Shown: positions 49,701-58,151, numbered from the stretch's first letter. The stretch: 64,000 nucleotides of DNA from an uncultured Prevotellaceae bacterium (GCA_900318815.1 ONMA01000026.1:1-64000); one strand, 5' to 3'. Numbers and translations: made by a program. The notes: generated by a model from the sequence alone, not told the origin.

Positions 49701-51659
49701 GCTTGTTCCGACAACACTTCCCCCTACATGATAGCAGTCATGGATGTTTGTCCACCATCTGCGATAAAAATCGTCATCAAACCCGTCATCCTCCAAGCCT
49801 GCAACTCGTCCGAAGACACCGCCTACATGTTCGGTGCCCTTCACATTAGCCTGACAGACGACGTTTTGCACGGACATCAGCCGCTCAAAAGATCCCACAA
49901 GGCCACCCACATACTTGCCACCCGTCACGTTAGCATTGGCCAAGACTAAATTCTGGATATAATCACCGCCACTGCGGCGCTTTGGTGACCACACATCCAT
50001 ATACTTTCCCCTCACGACGCCGAAGAGTCCGTGGTAGTCGCCCGTGTTGTTAGGACTGAACCATATTCCCTTGATGGTATGGCCGTGACCGTCAAAGTTG
50101 CCGTTGAAAGGATGTTCCGGGGTGCCGATGGCCGTCCATTCGTGAGCGCTCATGTCAAGGTCGGCTTCCAGATGGACAAGGGGTCGCCAGGCAGTACCAA
50201 ATCTGGTATTATTATTTATTTCGTAAGCCAAGAGCGCAAGTTGTTCCTCAGTCTTGATCCAGAACTCAATGAAGTAATCGTTATTATAATGATAGGTGAT
50301 ATCAGCGTACCCTTCACTTCTGAAGTCTAACCAGTTGCCGGTGGGAGCAGCCTGCTTCACCTCGTTCTTGTCGTTGAGGCTAAAATTGAGCCCAGCGTCG
50401 GAGTAGAGGTAGGCGTTGGCGGCTGCGCCGGAGTTGTGGGTGCCGTAGCCGGAGGTGATGACGGTGTTGTTGCCGTCGGCCGTGATACCCACGCGGGCAC
50501 CTTCACGGAAAGCCCCCGTCACGTTGACCACCTTGCTTGCGGGCAGACAGACGTTGTCCTGCGTGTTTCTCTCCACGACGGGGCTGCCACTCATATTGAG
50601 CGTTCCCTGAATGTAGATGCCGCCGCCATTTTTGGAGACTGTGTTATCCTTGATGGTGCCGCCGGTCATGGTCACGGTGCCTTCGGGCTTGATGAAGATG
50701 CCGCCGCCCCACTCAGCCTTGTTGCCGCTGATGATGCCGCCCTCCATGATGAGGTTGCCCTGCACCCAGATGCCGCCGCCGTTGTTGGTCGCCCATCCAC
50801 CCGTCACGCAGCCTTTCCCTATGCTGCCGCCGTCGGTGAGCGTCAGCGTTCCGCCGCTGTTCACCTGCAATACTTGGCCGTTGGAATCACTACTGGTGAG
50901 CGAGCGCGCGAGCCTGTGGTCGTTCAGGTCGATGGTGGCCGCGACGCCGTTGGGGATGATGAGTGAGCTGCCCAGCGTAAGGTCGGCCGTCAGACGGATG
51001 TTGATGTTGCTGAGCGTGATGACTTCCCGCAGCTTTGCCTCAGTGCTGACATCGAAAGGCGTGCCTGATACGACCGTCTTTTGCGTGTGCAGGTAGATGA
51101 AGTCGCCGCCTGCACCCTTGTTGAGGTCGCAGGGCGTGAAGCCGCCGTTCATGCCTACGGCGAAGGCCGAGTTATCATCGACGGTGATGTCCGTGATGGC
51201 ACGGGCGGGAGTAAAGTTGGTGTTGTCCTTGGTGTAATAGACAAAGATATAGGCACCTTCTGCCTTTGTGTTCAGGTCGCCCTTGGATCTGAGGAAATCT
51301 TCATCACCATTGTAGCTGGAACGGGTATAAGTGCGTCCCTCAAAGGTCATGTCTTTTTCAGAAGTATTGGTATCGCCGACCCAAAGATAGATGTCGGTGA
51401 TGGCTTCCGTTACGTCCGTACCCGTCTTGTAGAGCAGGTTCACATAGTGGCCTCTCGCTCCCTTGTTCAGGTCATAATTGATGCGCTTCCACCCGTATGG
51501 TTTGAAACTTTTTTCATACAGATCATCGATGGTGCTTTCATAGTCAGAGCCTATCACGTACACATCGGTGACATACTCTGTCTGCGCCTGTGCTTTCAGT
51601 CCTGTTGGCAGCAGTGCCAGCAATAGGGCTGCAAGTGTCATTAGATATTTTTTAGTCAT
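46737..51659 (-). CDS. Large adhesin-like secreted protein (1640 aa) with MABP-like, beta-helix/GLUG and sorting regions
   Basis: Signal peptide MTKKYLMTLAALLLALLPTG (cleavage near 25). Residues about 27-200 are an MABP-like domain (YDLNKGARGHYVNLLYKTG, CDLNKGAGGDFIYLHT). Residues about 215-430 are parallel-beta-helix repeats (GNLIMEGGIISGNKAEWGGG, GTVTMTGGTIKDNTVSKNGG). From about 450 to 1350 GLUG-type units recur (FDGHGHTIKGI, KYVGGLVGSFER, HFDGKDHTLNV, TFDGGGHTLTF). The C-terminal domain is shared with the 8719 and 14273 proteins (NSQTISDKNG, NPVFNGVLID) and is followed by tail WYSLDGRKL...KKGVYINKGIKVVIK-type signals (here QKGVYINKGIKVVIK). An in-frame repeat (SIHNSQFTIHN) precedes the tail. 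Probably a surface or type IX-secreted adhesin. Confidence 0.85.
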   Translation of the reverse strand: MTKKYLMTLAALLLALLPTGLKAQAQTEYVTDVYVIGSDYESTIDDLYEKSFKPYGWKRINYDLNKGARGHYVNLLYKTGTDVTEAITDIYLWVGDTNTSEKDMTFEGRTYTRSSYNGDEDFLRSKGDLNTKAEGAYIFVYYTKDNTNFTPARAITDITVDDNSAFAVGMNGGFTPCDLNKGAGGDFIYLHTQKTVVSGTPFDVSTEAKLREVITLSNINIRLTADLTLGSSLIIPNGVAATIDLNDHRLARSLTSSDSNGQVLQVNSGGTLTLTDGGSIGKGCVTGGWATNNGGGIWVQGNLIMEGGIISGNKAEWGGGIFIKPEGTVTMTGGTIKDNTVSKNGGGIYIQGTLNMSGSPVVERNTQDNVCLPASKVVNVTGAFREGARVGITADGNNTVITSGYGTHNSGAAANAYLYSDAGLNFSLNDKNEVKQAAPTGNWLDFRSEGYADITYHYNNDYFIEFWIKTEEQLALLAYEINNNTRFGTAWRPLVHLEADLDMSAHEWTAIGTPEHPFNGNFDGHGHTIKGIWFSPNNTGDYHGLFGVVRGKYMDVWSPKRRSGGDYIQNLVLANANVTGGKYVGGLVGSFERLMSVQNVVCQANVKGTEHVGGVFGRVAGLEDDGFDDDFYRRWWTNIHDCYHVGGSVVGTSNVGPVFGSTGGVTIIERCYYYHPFSDTGNSNVTRVYSVSLKDIPAGVTVDYTSDGVNFENLRFAPAGTVNFIVNNTDITNHVRSVKVNGTEVGTSTGSYSFTIDPATATDYVITVETEATSGMAGNGTQDSPYQIMTTEQWNYIAQEVEHGDLGTGQYFELCTDLQVATMIGSAAHRFTGHFDGKDHTLNVSYGSGASLINEDAAAPFRYVNGGTFKNLHVAGDIHTSAKYAAGIVANQSGDVTIENCRFSVAIHSHTAGDGTHGGLVGINNDGTLTIRGCLFDGRMLSEDSVLTTHCGGFIGWRAGTATIYNSVFDPAEITVGDSLSATFARNGVDTYDSYYTCQLCDGTNYTPHRPDPNWYPNKYSNGRQLYPATAIEGVTAVPYGNPTVSYNMSGLTFYNGCYIREGSAVIYAGEGNQVKLNLTGSANGYVVSDGSLTGSGNPYTLTMSPCPIRILPMSEPPTTIASADDWAKFCAVVNNGIESYSGKTVTLTANIGTDEHPIRLMAGTSDSHKFKGTFDGGGHTLTFLGSYPADYCAPFRYIEDATIKNLHTAGRIITVEARVGGIAAQVDGTCTFTNCRSNTDILGDCGHEIDYDGGLISTVYSGTTTIDGCLFYGKLRGQNGYGFGGFVGLNKSSNGASVIVKNSLFIPEETSVTYRKTAKNFATFAISGEKNTKNITITNCFYSEPLGTKQGNEIVAYATKPANFGAEGTFHNVSLITACENGLKFGNNEHFFYIMVPEAISLADAADNSQTISDKNGYLANVTLTDRTLYKDGKWNTLCLPFDVVLEDSPLEGAVARPLSGASITGTTLNLTFGEPVKTLVAGTPYIIKWASGDNLSNPVFNGVLIDATDRSYDNGAAGDSRVRFMGTYKSTTFDSENVSILLMGGENTLYYPNKGAGIGAQRAYFKIGDTAQLTRSLTGYSIDFGEGDETMGMISIHNSQFTIHNEAEGWYSLDGRKLNGKPTQKGVYINKGIKVVIK
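46840..46872. repeat. In-frame low-complexity repeat before the sorting tail
   Basis: attgtgaattgtaaattgtg and aattgtgaattgag are repeated 9-10 base words read in frame as SIHNSQFTIHNE. It is inserted between the C-terminal domain and the tail, the same place as the unrelated repeats in the 8719 and 14273 genes. No opposed arm is evident here. Confidence 0.6.
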
Positions 51660-51691
51660 TATACAATATTTTTAATTATATTATTTTTTAA

Positions 51692-53938
51692 TTATTTACG
51701 AATCAGCGTGGATCCCAGAGTACCCACTTGCACGGCATAGACACCAGCGCGGCTGTCGGCAGGCAGACTGACACTACCGTTCACGATCTGGGTCGAAGCC
51801 GCAAGCCGGCCGCTGATGCTGTAGATGCGGACGGGTGTACCGTCTTCAGCACCGTCGATGAAGAGCTGACCGCCGTTGATGCGGAAAGTGACACCTTCGG
51901 GCTGGTGTCTACTGAGCGTAGGGATGCTGGTGGGGATGTCTAAGATGTGGAGCAAGCCCTTGTAGGCATCCATCTTGCCGTGGCCGAAGCGAATGGGGGT
52001 AGCCTCTGTAAACTCGTCGGTGTTGGAGGTGGCAATAATCGTTTCCTTGATTTCCTCGTAGGTCAGCGTGGGCTTGGCCTGCAGCCAGAGTGCGATGATG
52101 CCGGCGGCAGTAGGTGTGGCCATCGACGTGCCGCTCTCGACTCCCCAGGCATAGCCGTTGGCATCCATTGCCACTACTCTTTCGCCTTGGGCACCTTCAA
52201 GAGAAAAAGACGGGTCGTAATGGTTCACTGCCGATATGATGAGTGAGCCTGGCGTTGAGACAAAGGGATGGTTGTGACCGGCCAGGTCTGTGCCGTAGCT
52301 GCTGAAAGGCGAGAAGGAGCCTGCACCGGCACCAACCTCAAAATCGCTGGATACTGTCTCGCTGTTGATATTCGTAATCGAGGGTTTTGATACCCATGAA
52401 CCTACAGTGATAATGTTGCCGCCTGTACACCAGTCACCCAAGCTGACGCTGCTGTTGCCGGCCGTATAGTAGTCGCTGCCTTCCTTGGCTGCGAATCTGG
52501 TGCCATTATCACCCCAGAGGTCAACGACGTTGTTCTCGGAACAGGCGATGTGGAGGACGAAATAGTGATTCTTTGGCATGTCTCCCACAATTTCGCAATG
52601 CATCTTGGCACGTCCGTCTTCCAGTTTGCCAATACTAAAATCTACAAGTGCATTGTCGAGGACAGTACCCAGATGGTTCTTGATGTCTTCATATTGGTCG
52701 GTGTTGGTGTAAGCGCCGTAAGTCTCTCCATAACCCAAGTTAAAGCCGCATCCGTTATTCTCACTGCGCAGCGGTTCTGAGCGCCACAGTTCCGTCTGCG
52801 TGGCTTTGTCGCAGATACCTATCTGGAATGACATCTCGCCTGGTGTACGGGTGTAGGCCGATGCCTGCATTTTTCCATTGTCGATAGTGTGCAGGGTGTC
52901 GTTGGCGGCAAATGTGTGGTTGATGTAGCAGTCAAAGTAGCCTTCATTACTGGCTGCCAGTGTCATATTGGTTCCTTCGAGTGCCAGCTGGTTGAGCATG
53001 TCGGAGGTGAAGCTGGTGCCGTCGTGTGGCCCTTCCTGTGTGTTCAGACTCATGCTGATGACATAGGGTTTGCCCACACGCTTGGCATAGTCGCGGATAT
53101 AGAGAATGCTCTGCATCACGTTATACCCCATGAAGTAGACTTGATCGTCCACATCATCCTTGTCTGTCTTTACGTAGGCACTAAGTATCAGATCTGCCTC
53201 GGGAGCCATGCCTCCGGCACAGTCGAATGTGGCGCCTGCTGCCGTAGCGGCACAGTGTGAGCCGTGACTTTCATTCATATTGTCAGATTCTTCTTTCAGG
53301 ATATCCTCTGGCGTGGTATAGACTTTGCCGGCCAGTTCTGTGCCGTCAAGTGTCACAATGGGACTGTCGCCCTCCTGGCGGGGCATGCCAGGTGTGTAGT
53401 AGGCCTTGATGCGCAGGTTGCCCTCGGCATCCTTAAAAGCAGGGTGTGCGAAGTCGAAGCCAGCGTCGATGATACCCACCACAACGTCCTTACCCGTGAA
53501 GGCCTGCGGCAGGGGGGAGGTACCGGTAAGTATCTTGCTGACACCCGTTACCTCGCGCGAGACGAGCGTCTTCTGACTGACGCTCGGGCCTCTGCTGATG
53601 AACGTCACACCCTCTATGGCTGCTATCTGGTCCACCACACCGACGGGGGTACTGACCATGATATAGCGTCCAATGGTTCCCTGCGGGTGGGCACCGATGG
53701 CCTTCAGGCGCGCCTCAATAGCCTTCGTGTCGGCACCCGGAGTGCAGCTCACGAACAGCTTCGCCTCTTTCGGCGTCACGGCAGCCCTGTCTGAACTGCG
53801 GGCACAGGCCTTGTTGTTGCTCGTTTCCACCTTTTGCAGATAAAGTCGCGTGTCAGCAGGTATTTTGCTTACTTGAGCCATTGCCGTTGTTGTCAGTAGC
53901 GATGCAACAAACAACCAGAGTAAAAAAAAATTCTTCAT
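51692..53938 (-). CDS. S8 family serine peptidase (subtilase) with type IX-like tail
   Basis: A 748-residue exported protease (signal peptide MKNFFLLWLFVASLLTTTAM...A). The catalytic triad is Asp158 (VVGIIDAGFDFAHP), His225 (NESHGSHCAATAAG) and Ser near 602 (ESGTSMATPTAAGI). A propeptide-like region occupies about 25-135. Residues 660-748 form a Por-secretion tail (VRIYSISGRLAAS, SLPADSRAGVYAVQVG, final L-I-R-K). It leads the exported-protein block and is 32 bases ahead of the adhesin-like gene, so may process it or other secreted partners (inference). Confidence 0.9.
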   Translation of the reverse strand: MKNFFLLWLFVASLLTTTAMAQVSKIPADTRLYLQKVETSNNKACARSSDRAAVTPKEAKLFVSCTPGADTKAIEARLKAIGAHPQGTIGRYIMVSTPVGVVDQIAAIEGVTFISRGPSVSQKTLVSREVTGVSKILTGTSPLPQAFTGKDVVVGIIDAGFDFAHPAFKDAEGNLRIKAYYTPGMPRQEGDSPIVTLDGTELAGKVYTTPEDILKEESDNMNESHGSHCAATAAGATFDCAGGMAPEADLILSAYVKTDKDDVDDQVYFMGYNVMQSILYIRDYAKRVGKPYVISMSLNTQEGPHDGTSFTSDMLNQLALEGTNMTLAASNEGYFDCYINHTFAANDTLHTIDNGKMQASAYTRTPGEMSFQIGICDKATQTELWRSEPLRSENNGCGFNLGYGETYGAYTNTDQYEDIKNHLGTVLDNALVDFSIGKLEDGRAKMHCEIVGDMPKNHYFVLHIACSENNVVDLWGDNGTRFAAKEGSDYYTAGNSSVSLGDWCTGGNIITVGSWVSKPSITNINSETVSSDFEVGAGAGSFSPFSSYGTDLAGHNHPFVSTPGSLIISAVNHYDPSFSLEGAQGERVVAMDANGYAWGVESGTSMATPTAAGIIALWLQAKPTLTYEEIKETIIATSNTDEFTEATPIRFGHGKMDAYKGLLHILDIPTSIPTLSRHQPEGVTFRINGGQLFIDGAEDGTPVRIYSISGRLAASTQIVNGSVSLPADSRAGVYAVQVGTLGSTLIRK

Positions 53939-53987
53939 TTTCTTTTTAATGTTTTTATTGTTATGGTTATTTTTTTAGTTTAGAATG

Positions 53988-53995
53988 CAAAGGTA
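53988..53995 (-). promoter_or_regulatory. -7 element (TACCTTTG) of the S8-adhesin-C11 block
   Basis: The complement of 53988-53995 is TACCTTTG, about 50 bases upstream of the subtilase start. A TTG at 19-21 bases further upstream is not present. Bases 53996-54180 hold nothing else but the degraded start of an IS1380 element. Confidence 0.6.
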
Positions 53996-54179
53996 ATATA
54001 CCTAAATTCCGCAGCACTTTAGTTTAACATTCTTTATAAGTACCTGAGCAACAAAAAGTTCTTGCTGTGGCAAGCGGCAGAGCCGAGCGGCTCAGGATTT
54101 GGCCATGTCAGAAATTTCACTTACCTTAGTGCTGCAAATCAAGACAAGCAAAATCATCAATGACATGTAGGCTATCAGT

Positions 54180-54682
54180 ACAGCGAGATAATACGGGCCG
54201 TCTTCTCCGTTTTCTGCTGTGGCGGCGACTGCATGGAAGACCTCAACCTGTATCTGAAGGACGTGCTTACCGAGCGTCCACATACGCGTGTTCCAAGTAC
54301 AGACACGGTGCTGCGCGGCATTGAGGAGCTGGCAACGGAGAACATATCATACACGGCAGAAAAGACAGGCAACGTCTATGATTTCAATACGGCGGAGAGA
54401 CTTAACCAACTGCTCATCAAGCTGTTGCTGGCCACAGGGCAGCTCGCGGAGGGAGGCGAGTACGACGTTGACTTCGACCACCAGTTCCTTGAGGCGGAGA
54501 AGTATGACAGCAAGCGCACCTACAAGGGTTTTGACGGCTACAGCCCAGGCGTGTTCACCATCGGCGGGGCCAACGTGCGCTTCAAGCAGGCAGAGACCCA
54601 CCGGCGCTTCTTCGAGATGATGAGTTCGTTCGGCATTCATGTCAGGAGCTTCCATGCCGACTGCGTGTCGAACTTGGTGTAG
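54180..54682 (+). pseudogene. IS1380-family transposase fragment
   Basis: The frame, open from about 54165, reads GYQYSEIIRAVFSVFCCGGD then CMEDLNLYLKDVL, RVPSTDTVLRGIEELA, YDVDFDHQFLEAEKYDSKRT and GFDGYSPGVFTIGGANVRFK. This is the N-terminal half of an IS1380-type DDE transposase, including the first Asp (DVDFDHQ). There is a deletion after FTIGG and a premature end after FHADC. No inverted repeats are recognised. ATG 54233 is an internal methionine. Confidence 0.7.
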
Positions 54683-54712
54683 TTCAGGAATCGTTCGGTA
54701 ATAGCCATTGTT

Positions 54713-54755
54713 GTATCGGTTAAATTAGTCATTTTAGTATCGGTTTAATTAGTCA
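54713..54755. repeat. Two direct copies of a 19-bp word
   Basis: gtatcggttaaattagtca (54713-54731) and gtatcggtttaattagtca (54737-54755) are spaced 24 bases apart, downstream of the IS1380 remnant. They may be an end of that element or a regulator site. The rest of 54760-54880 holds no supported feature. Confidence 0.45.
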
Positions 54756-54884
54756 CAGGCAACGTTTCCTTGCCTTCTGTGTTGCAAAAATACTAAAAAC
54801 CAGTCAAAGTGCAAAGCGTAATTACGTTAATTCTCCCAAAATCGGCCGAAATAGCAACTTTCACCGTTTCGATTCAGGAAACAA

Positions 54885-55393
54885 TCATTCTATCTTGTCC
54901 ATTAATAACACCCAATGGCCTGCACTTGTATTGCCTTCACGAACTAAAACGCCCATCTTTTGCATGGCAGAAAGGTCACGTTGTATCGTACGTTGAACTA
55001 CCGACAAAACTACTGACAATTGTTGAGCAGAGATAAAAGGTTTTTTACTTATTAGTTTGGCAATATCTTTCTGTCTTTTAGATAATTGAACTACTGACAA
55101 ACTACTGACATCACTTACGACATCACTTACGACATCACTTACGACATTACTTACGACATCACCGGTGACATTACTGGTGACATCATGCCTTTTTTGTATC
55201 GCCAAGAATATCTCTCGTTTGACGGTTGCCATGAATCCGCCACGCACCTCTTCGAACACGGGCATTTCCAGATTTTCGCATTTGGTATAGAGATAGAGTA
55301 CAGCGCCCCAAAAGCTTCAAAGCAGGAAGACGAATGATTAGCGAAGTCTATCATCCGTCTTTCTGCGTTATATTCTCCCTGCACACGAACCAC
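54885..55393 (-). pseudogene. AlbA_2-type ATP-binding protein, C-terminal remnant with tetrapeptide repeat linker
   Basis: Pieces of two frames on the minus strand combine: EYNAERRMIDFANHSSS..., then a frame change near 55315 and AVLYLYTKCENLEMPVFEEV and RGGFMATVKREIF. A 12-base repeat follows, encoding SDVV/SNVV/GDVV (about 55080-55165). A winged helix (ISAQQLSVVLSVVQRTIQRD) and GHWVLLM complete the end. It resembles the 17.0 kb remnant in architecture but has a different repeat. The catalytic and AlbA_2 parts are missing. Confidence 0.6.
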
Positions 55394-55413
55394 TAACGGC
55401 TCTTTCTTTTTTC

Positions 55414-55707
55414 CTATCGTTTAAACGCAGGATGATAGCAACTCTCCAGAACCCTTTCCAAATCACTCTCACGATAGAGCACCTTGCCGCCTAATATTAT
55501 ATGTAGTACACCATCATTACGGTATTCCTGTAGCGTTCGTCTGCTGATCTTCAGAATCTGAGACACCTCTTTGTCTGTTAGATAGCGTTCACCATCAAGC
55601 AATGGACGGTAATTTCCTATCACCTTCTTGTATAGGGCAAGCACCTCCTTCATGTTCTCCAACGCATTCTTCACGCCAACGTTATGAGGCATTATCAGTT
55701 CGTTCAT
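55414..55707 (-). CDS. Helix-turn-helix excisionase-like protein
   Basis: A 97-residue protein (MNELIMPHNVGVKNALENMK) with an HTH_17 domain near residue 40-95 (YLTDKEVSQILKISRRTLQE, then YRNDGVLHIILGGKVLYRES). Such proteins are encoded in pairs on Bacteroidales mobile elements, where they act as DNA-binding or excision factors. Its ATG overlaps the stop of the upstream broken gene of the same family (ATGA). It appears intact, but neighbouring genes are remnants. Confidence 0.75.
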   Translation of the reverse strand: MNELIMPHNVGVKNALENMKEVLALYKKVIGNYRPLLDGERYLTDKEVSQILKISRRTLQEYRNDGVLHIILGGKVLYRESDLERVLESCYHPAFKR

Positions 55708-56054
55708 AGGCGGCTCGTTTTGAGGTTATATTTCTTGGCATCCTTATCCCTACCAGCCACAACATACAGAATCCTTTCTACATCCTCAGGCTTATAGTAT
55801 ACCTTACGGTTGATTTGAGAATAGGCCAATGTCCCATTGTCACGAAGCGTTTGTAATGTTCTTGGACTGATGTTCAGCATTTGGCATACATCTTGATTGT
55901 CAAGCTAACCACCCCGCTCGAACTTGTTCGCTTTGCTCGCAAAGAACCTTTTGTCTGTGCCTCTACTGGCCATCTCCTTCATCTTTGTGATGAAACTGTT
56001 GAAGCTCGTCAGCAGCTCCTCGTAGGTACTGCGCTCAATTGATACTACTTCCAT
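55704..56054 (-). pseudogene. Helix-turn-helix excisionase-like gene disrupted by a short insertion
   Basis: The N-terminal part MEVVSIERSTYEELLTSFNS and ASRGTDKR is joined to a foreign stretch (FFASKANKFERGG and a stop, 55905-55945). The homologous C-terminal part then continues in an open frame as LDNQDVCQMLNISPRTLQTL and YSQINRKVYYKPEDVERIL to a stop overlapping the next ATG. The insertion contains gttctttgcgagcaaagcgaac, a small palindrome related to words near 6885. An in-frame TAG precedes LDNQDV. Without the insert the gene would look normal. Confidence 0.7.
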
Positions 56055-56082
56055 GTCTTGTTTTGTTTTTGAAATTTGCGGG

Positions 56083-56090
56083 CAAAGGTA
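56083..56090 (-). promoter_or_regulatory. -7 element (TACCTTTG) of the excisionase-like pair
   Basis: The complement of 56083-56090 is TACCTTTG, 29 bases upstream of the start at 56054. No matching TTG at 20 bases is present. The region 56100-56560 beyond it shows no convincing gene. A plus-strand frame at about 56390-56503 (INYKEVQVNEIKNAKMVSTP, ending QIQQRF) looks like the C-terminal end of an unidentified protein and is probably debris. Confidence 0.55.
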
Positions 56091-56629
56091 CATCAAGATT
56101 ACCAGATAGGCTCTTTCTGAAAATTCCCTGTTGTGAAATAACACTTCAGGAAAACAAAACCCTAATGTCCGCCGAGCTTGCTCATCAGAAAGCAGACAAG
56201 CATCTTTGTGTGGCACTCCACAGAAAAGGTATTAGGCTTTTATCTTACTATAAAAATGTATTCTATTGGTACAGAGTAATATAAGACAAGATGTAACTCT
56301 TTTAAGTAACAAACAAGTAACATATTCAAGATTGTTTTATGTTTGAGCTTCATTATTGTTTATTTGCAAAAGAGCATAAAGCGAGAGCTTCAGCGCATAA
56401 ACTACAAGGAGGTTCAGGTGAACGAAATAAAGAATGCGAAGATGGTTAGCACACCGAACAAAGAGCATATAGTTAACCTCCCTCAAATACAGCAACGTTT
56501 TTAAGGATGGACTGACGAAAGTGCAAAGCACACCCCGCAGTAAGGCTTAAAAAATGAAATATTTTCAATTTTTGACGTTATAAATTATTAATTTTACAAA
56601 TTATTGATGTGTATATGGATAATTTTTAG

Positions 56630-56637
56630 TATTTTTG
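56630..56637 (+). promoter_or_regulatory. -7 element (TATTTTTG) of the defence operon
   Basis: TATTTTTG matches TAnnTTTG and ends 19 bases before ATG 56656 (or 22 before the second ATG). It is the only evident promoter for the operon that follows, which starts with an XRE regulator likely to control it. Confidence 0.6.
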
Positions 56638-56655
56638 TACCATTAAAACCCATAT

Positions 56656-56886
56656 ATGATGGAAGAGAACAAAGATTTAAATCGGATTAAGGTGATGTTG
56701 GCCGAGAAGAAACGCACCAACAAATGGCTTGCAGAGCAACTTGGCGTCAATGCCGCCACAGTTAGCAAGTGGTGTACCAATTCCTCCCAGCCATCTTTGG
56801 ACATGTTAAGCAAGATTGCCGAAGCCTTAAAAGTTGATTATACAGAACTTGTTAGAATTAAGCGTATTCATGGCGAAGAAGAATAA
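56656..56886 (+). CDS. XRE-family transcriptional regulator of the BREX operon
   Basis: A 76-residue DNA-binding protein: MMEENKDLNRIKVMLAEKKR, then a helix-turn-helix KWLAEQLGVNAATVSKWCTN and PSLDMLSKIAEALKV. It overlaps the start of brxA by 17 bases and is therefore co-transcribed and perhaps translationally coupled. Small XRE proteins at the start of defence operons usually restrain expression. The decayed copy at 6595 is a close relative. Confidence 0.88.
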   Translation: MMEENKDLNRIKVMLAEKKRTNKWLAEQLGVNAATVSKWCTNSSQPSLDMLSKIAEALKVDYTELVRIKRIHGEEE

Positions 56887-57598
56887 CGGCAAATATGACT
56901 CTGGAGTCAACATCATGGGTAGTGTACCTAACTACAATGTGATGCTTGACTATATCAGTGATACATACGGCATCACGGAAGGCAGCACAGGTGCCTTTGA
57001 GTTTAGGACAGAAAAATCCTTGCAACGGTTTGTCTCTGCCATAGAATCCTGTATTCTCAAATTTAAGAATGACGCTCATAAGAAGCTGTTCTTTGATGCT
57101 ATTGCAGATAAAACATTTTCGGTACAAGAGAGGTTGGTCATCTTGTTTTGGCAATTGACCTATTCAAATCTTCTTTTCTCCCGTATAACGGCAGAGGTTT
57201 TCATGAAGGCTGTCTATTCAGGACGTGTTACCATTATGGCAGAGGAAATCACCAGTTTCCTACGTTTTATAAAAGAAACGGAGGAAGGTGAGTTAGATTG
57301 GAGCGAAGATACAATAAAGATTTCCGGAAGTAAGTATCTCACCATCATGAAAAAGCTTGGTCTTGCGGATGGTGCTATCAAGAAGAGTATAGTTCACCCA
57401 GTCATTACAAACAATCTCTTTGTCTATTTCATTCGCTTCATCCAGACAGTATCAGATGACAAAACTCTGCACAATCCATTCATCATCTTCTCGTTCAATG
57501 AAGAGCAGAATCTGATTAGCCGATTGAAGCGGATAGAAAACATTCCATATTGGGATGTGTCACAAATTGGAAACGAAATAACGATAGACTTGAAATAA
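56870..57598 (+). CDS. brxA: BREX protein BrxA (DUF1819 family)
   Basis: A 242-residue protein beginning MAKKNNGKYDSGVNIMGSVP, a helical protein with SLQRFVSAIESCILKF, QERLVILFWQLTYSNLLFSR and WSEDTIKISGSKYLTIMKKL, which match the BrxA/DUF1819 pattern (NusB-like helical fold, DNA-binding in studied BREX systems). ATG 56870 is chosen because it begins the conserved part and overlaps the regulator gene; 56834 would extend it out of the homologous region. It is followed after one base by brxB. Assigned from order and length as well as sequence. Confidence 0.8.
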   Translation: MAKKNNGKYDSGVNIMGSVPNYNVMLDYISDTYGITEGSTGAFEFRTEKSLQRFVSAIESCILKFKNDAHKKLFFDAIADKTFSVQERLVILFWQLTYSNLLFSRITAEVFMKAVYSGRVTIMAEEITSFLRFIKETEEGELDWSEDTIKISGSKYLTIMKKLGLADGAIKKSIVHPVITNNLFVYFIRFIQTVSDDKTLHNPFIIFSFNEEQNLISRLKRIENIPYWDVSQIGNEITIDLK

Positions 57599-57599
57599 T

Positions 57600-58151
57600 A
57601 TGGCATCTACTTACATACAAGAGCATAACCGATTGTTCGGCGATTTGACTGCTGCGCTTGGACGTGACCTCGCCCACCTTTCTACAGAAGCAAACGGAGG
57701 TAGAAGCATTCTGTTCGTTTATCCACCTGTTGACGAAGAGAAGTACATTGAGGAGGCAAAGCAAAGGTACACCTATGGCTATGAGTTCATTGATCTCCGT
57801 CAGCTGTTTGTGGAGTTTGTTGATTCTAAAGGACTTGACAAGTTCAAACGACAATTCAAGAATATGGGTACGGAAGTTTTTGTCAGTCAGAACTACACTG
57901 AGGGAACTTTTTATAGTTTTCTGATGAAACGAATCGTAGATTCTGCTGCAAAAGGAGTCTCTCCGATATTGATACATACGGGTGTTATCTACAAGATGGG
58001 TTTTTCCAATCAGAACATCATGGAAGACCCAGATGTGATGAAATTCCAGAAACCGCTTGTGTTTTTCTACCCAGCGGTGACGAGGAATGAGACTATCTAT
58101 TTTCTCAATCTGCAGCCTGCTTCAAAATACCGCTGTGTGGTTATTTTGTAA
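57600..58151 (+). CDS. brxB: BREX protein BrxB (DUF1788 family)
   Basis: A 183-residue protein with LFVYPPVDEEKYIEEAKQRY, FIDLRQLFVEFVDSK, ILIHTGVIYKMGFSNQNIME and LVFFYPAVTRNETIYFLNLQ. The VYPP...E, L-I-T/H-x-G and FYP blocks are typical of DUF1788/BrxB. BrxB is required in type 1 BREX phage defence, role not settled. Start one base after brxA stop; brxC follows after 14 bases. Confidence 0.85.
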   Translation: MASTYIQEHNRLFGDLTAALGRDLAHLSTEANGGRSILFVYPPVDEEKYIEEAKQRYTYGYEFIDLRQLFVEFVDSKGLDKFKRQFKNMGTEVFVSQNYTEGTFYSFLMKRIVDSAAKGVSPILIHTGVIYKMGFSNQNIMEDPDVMKFQKPLVFFYPAVTRNETIYFLNLQPASKYRCVVIL

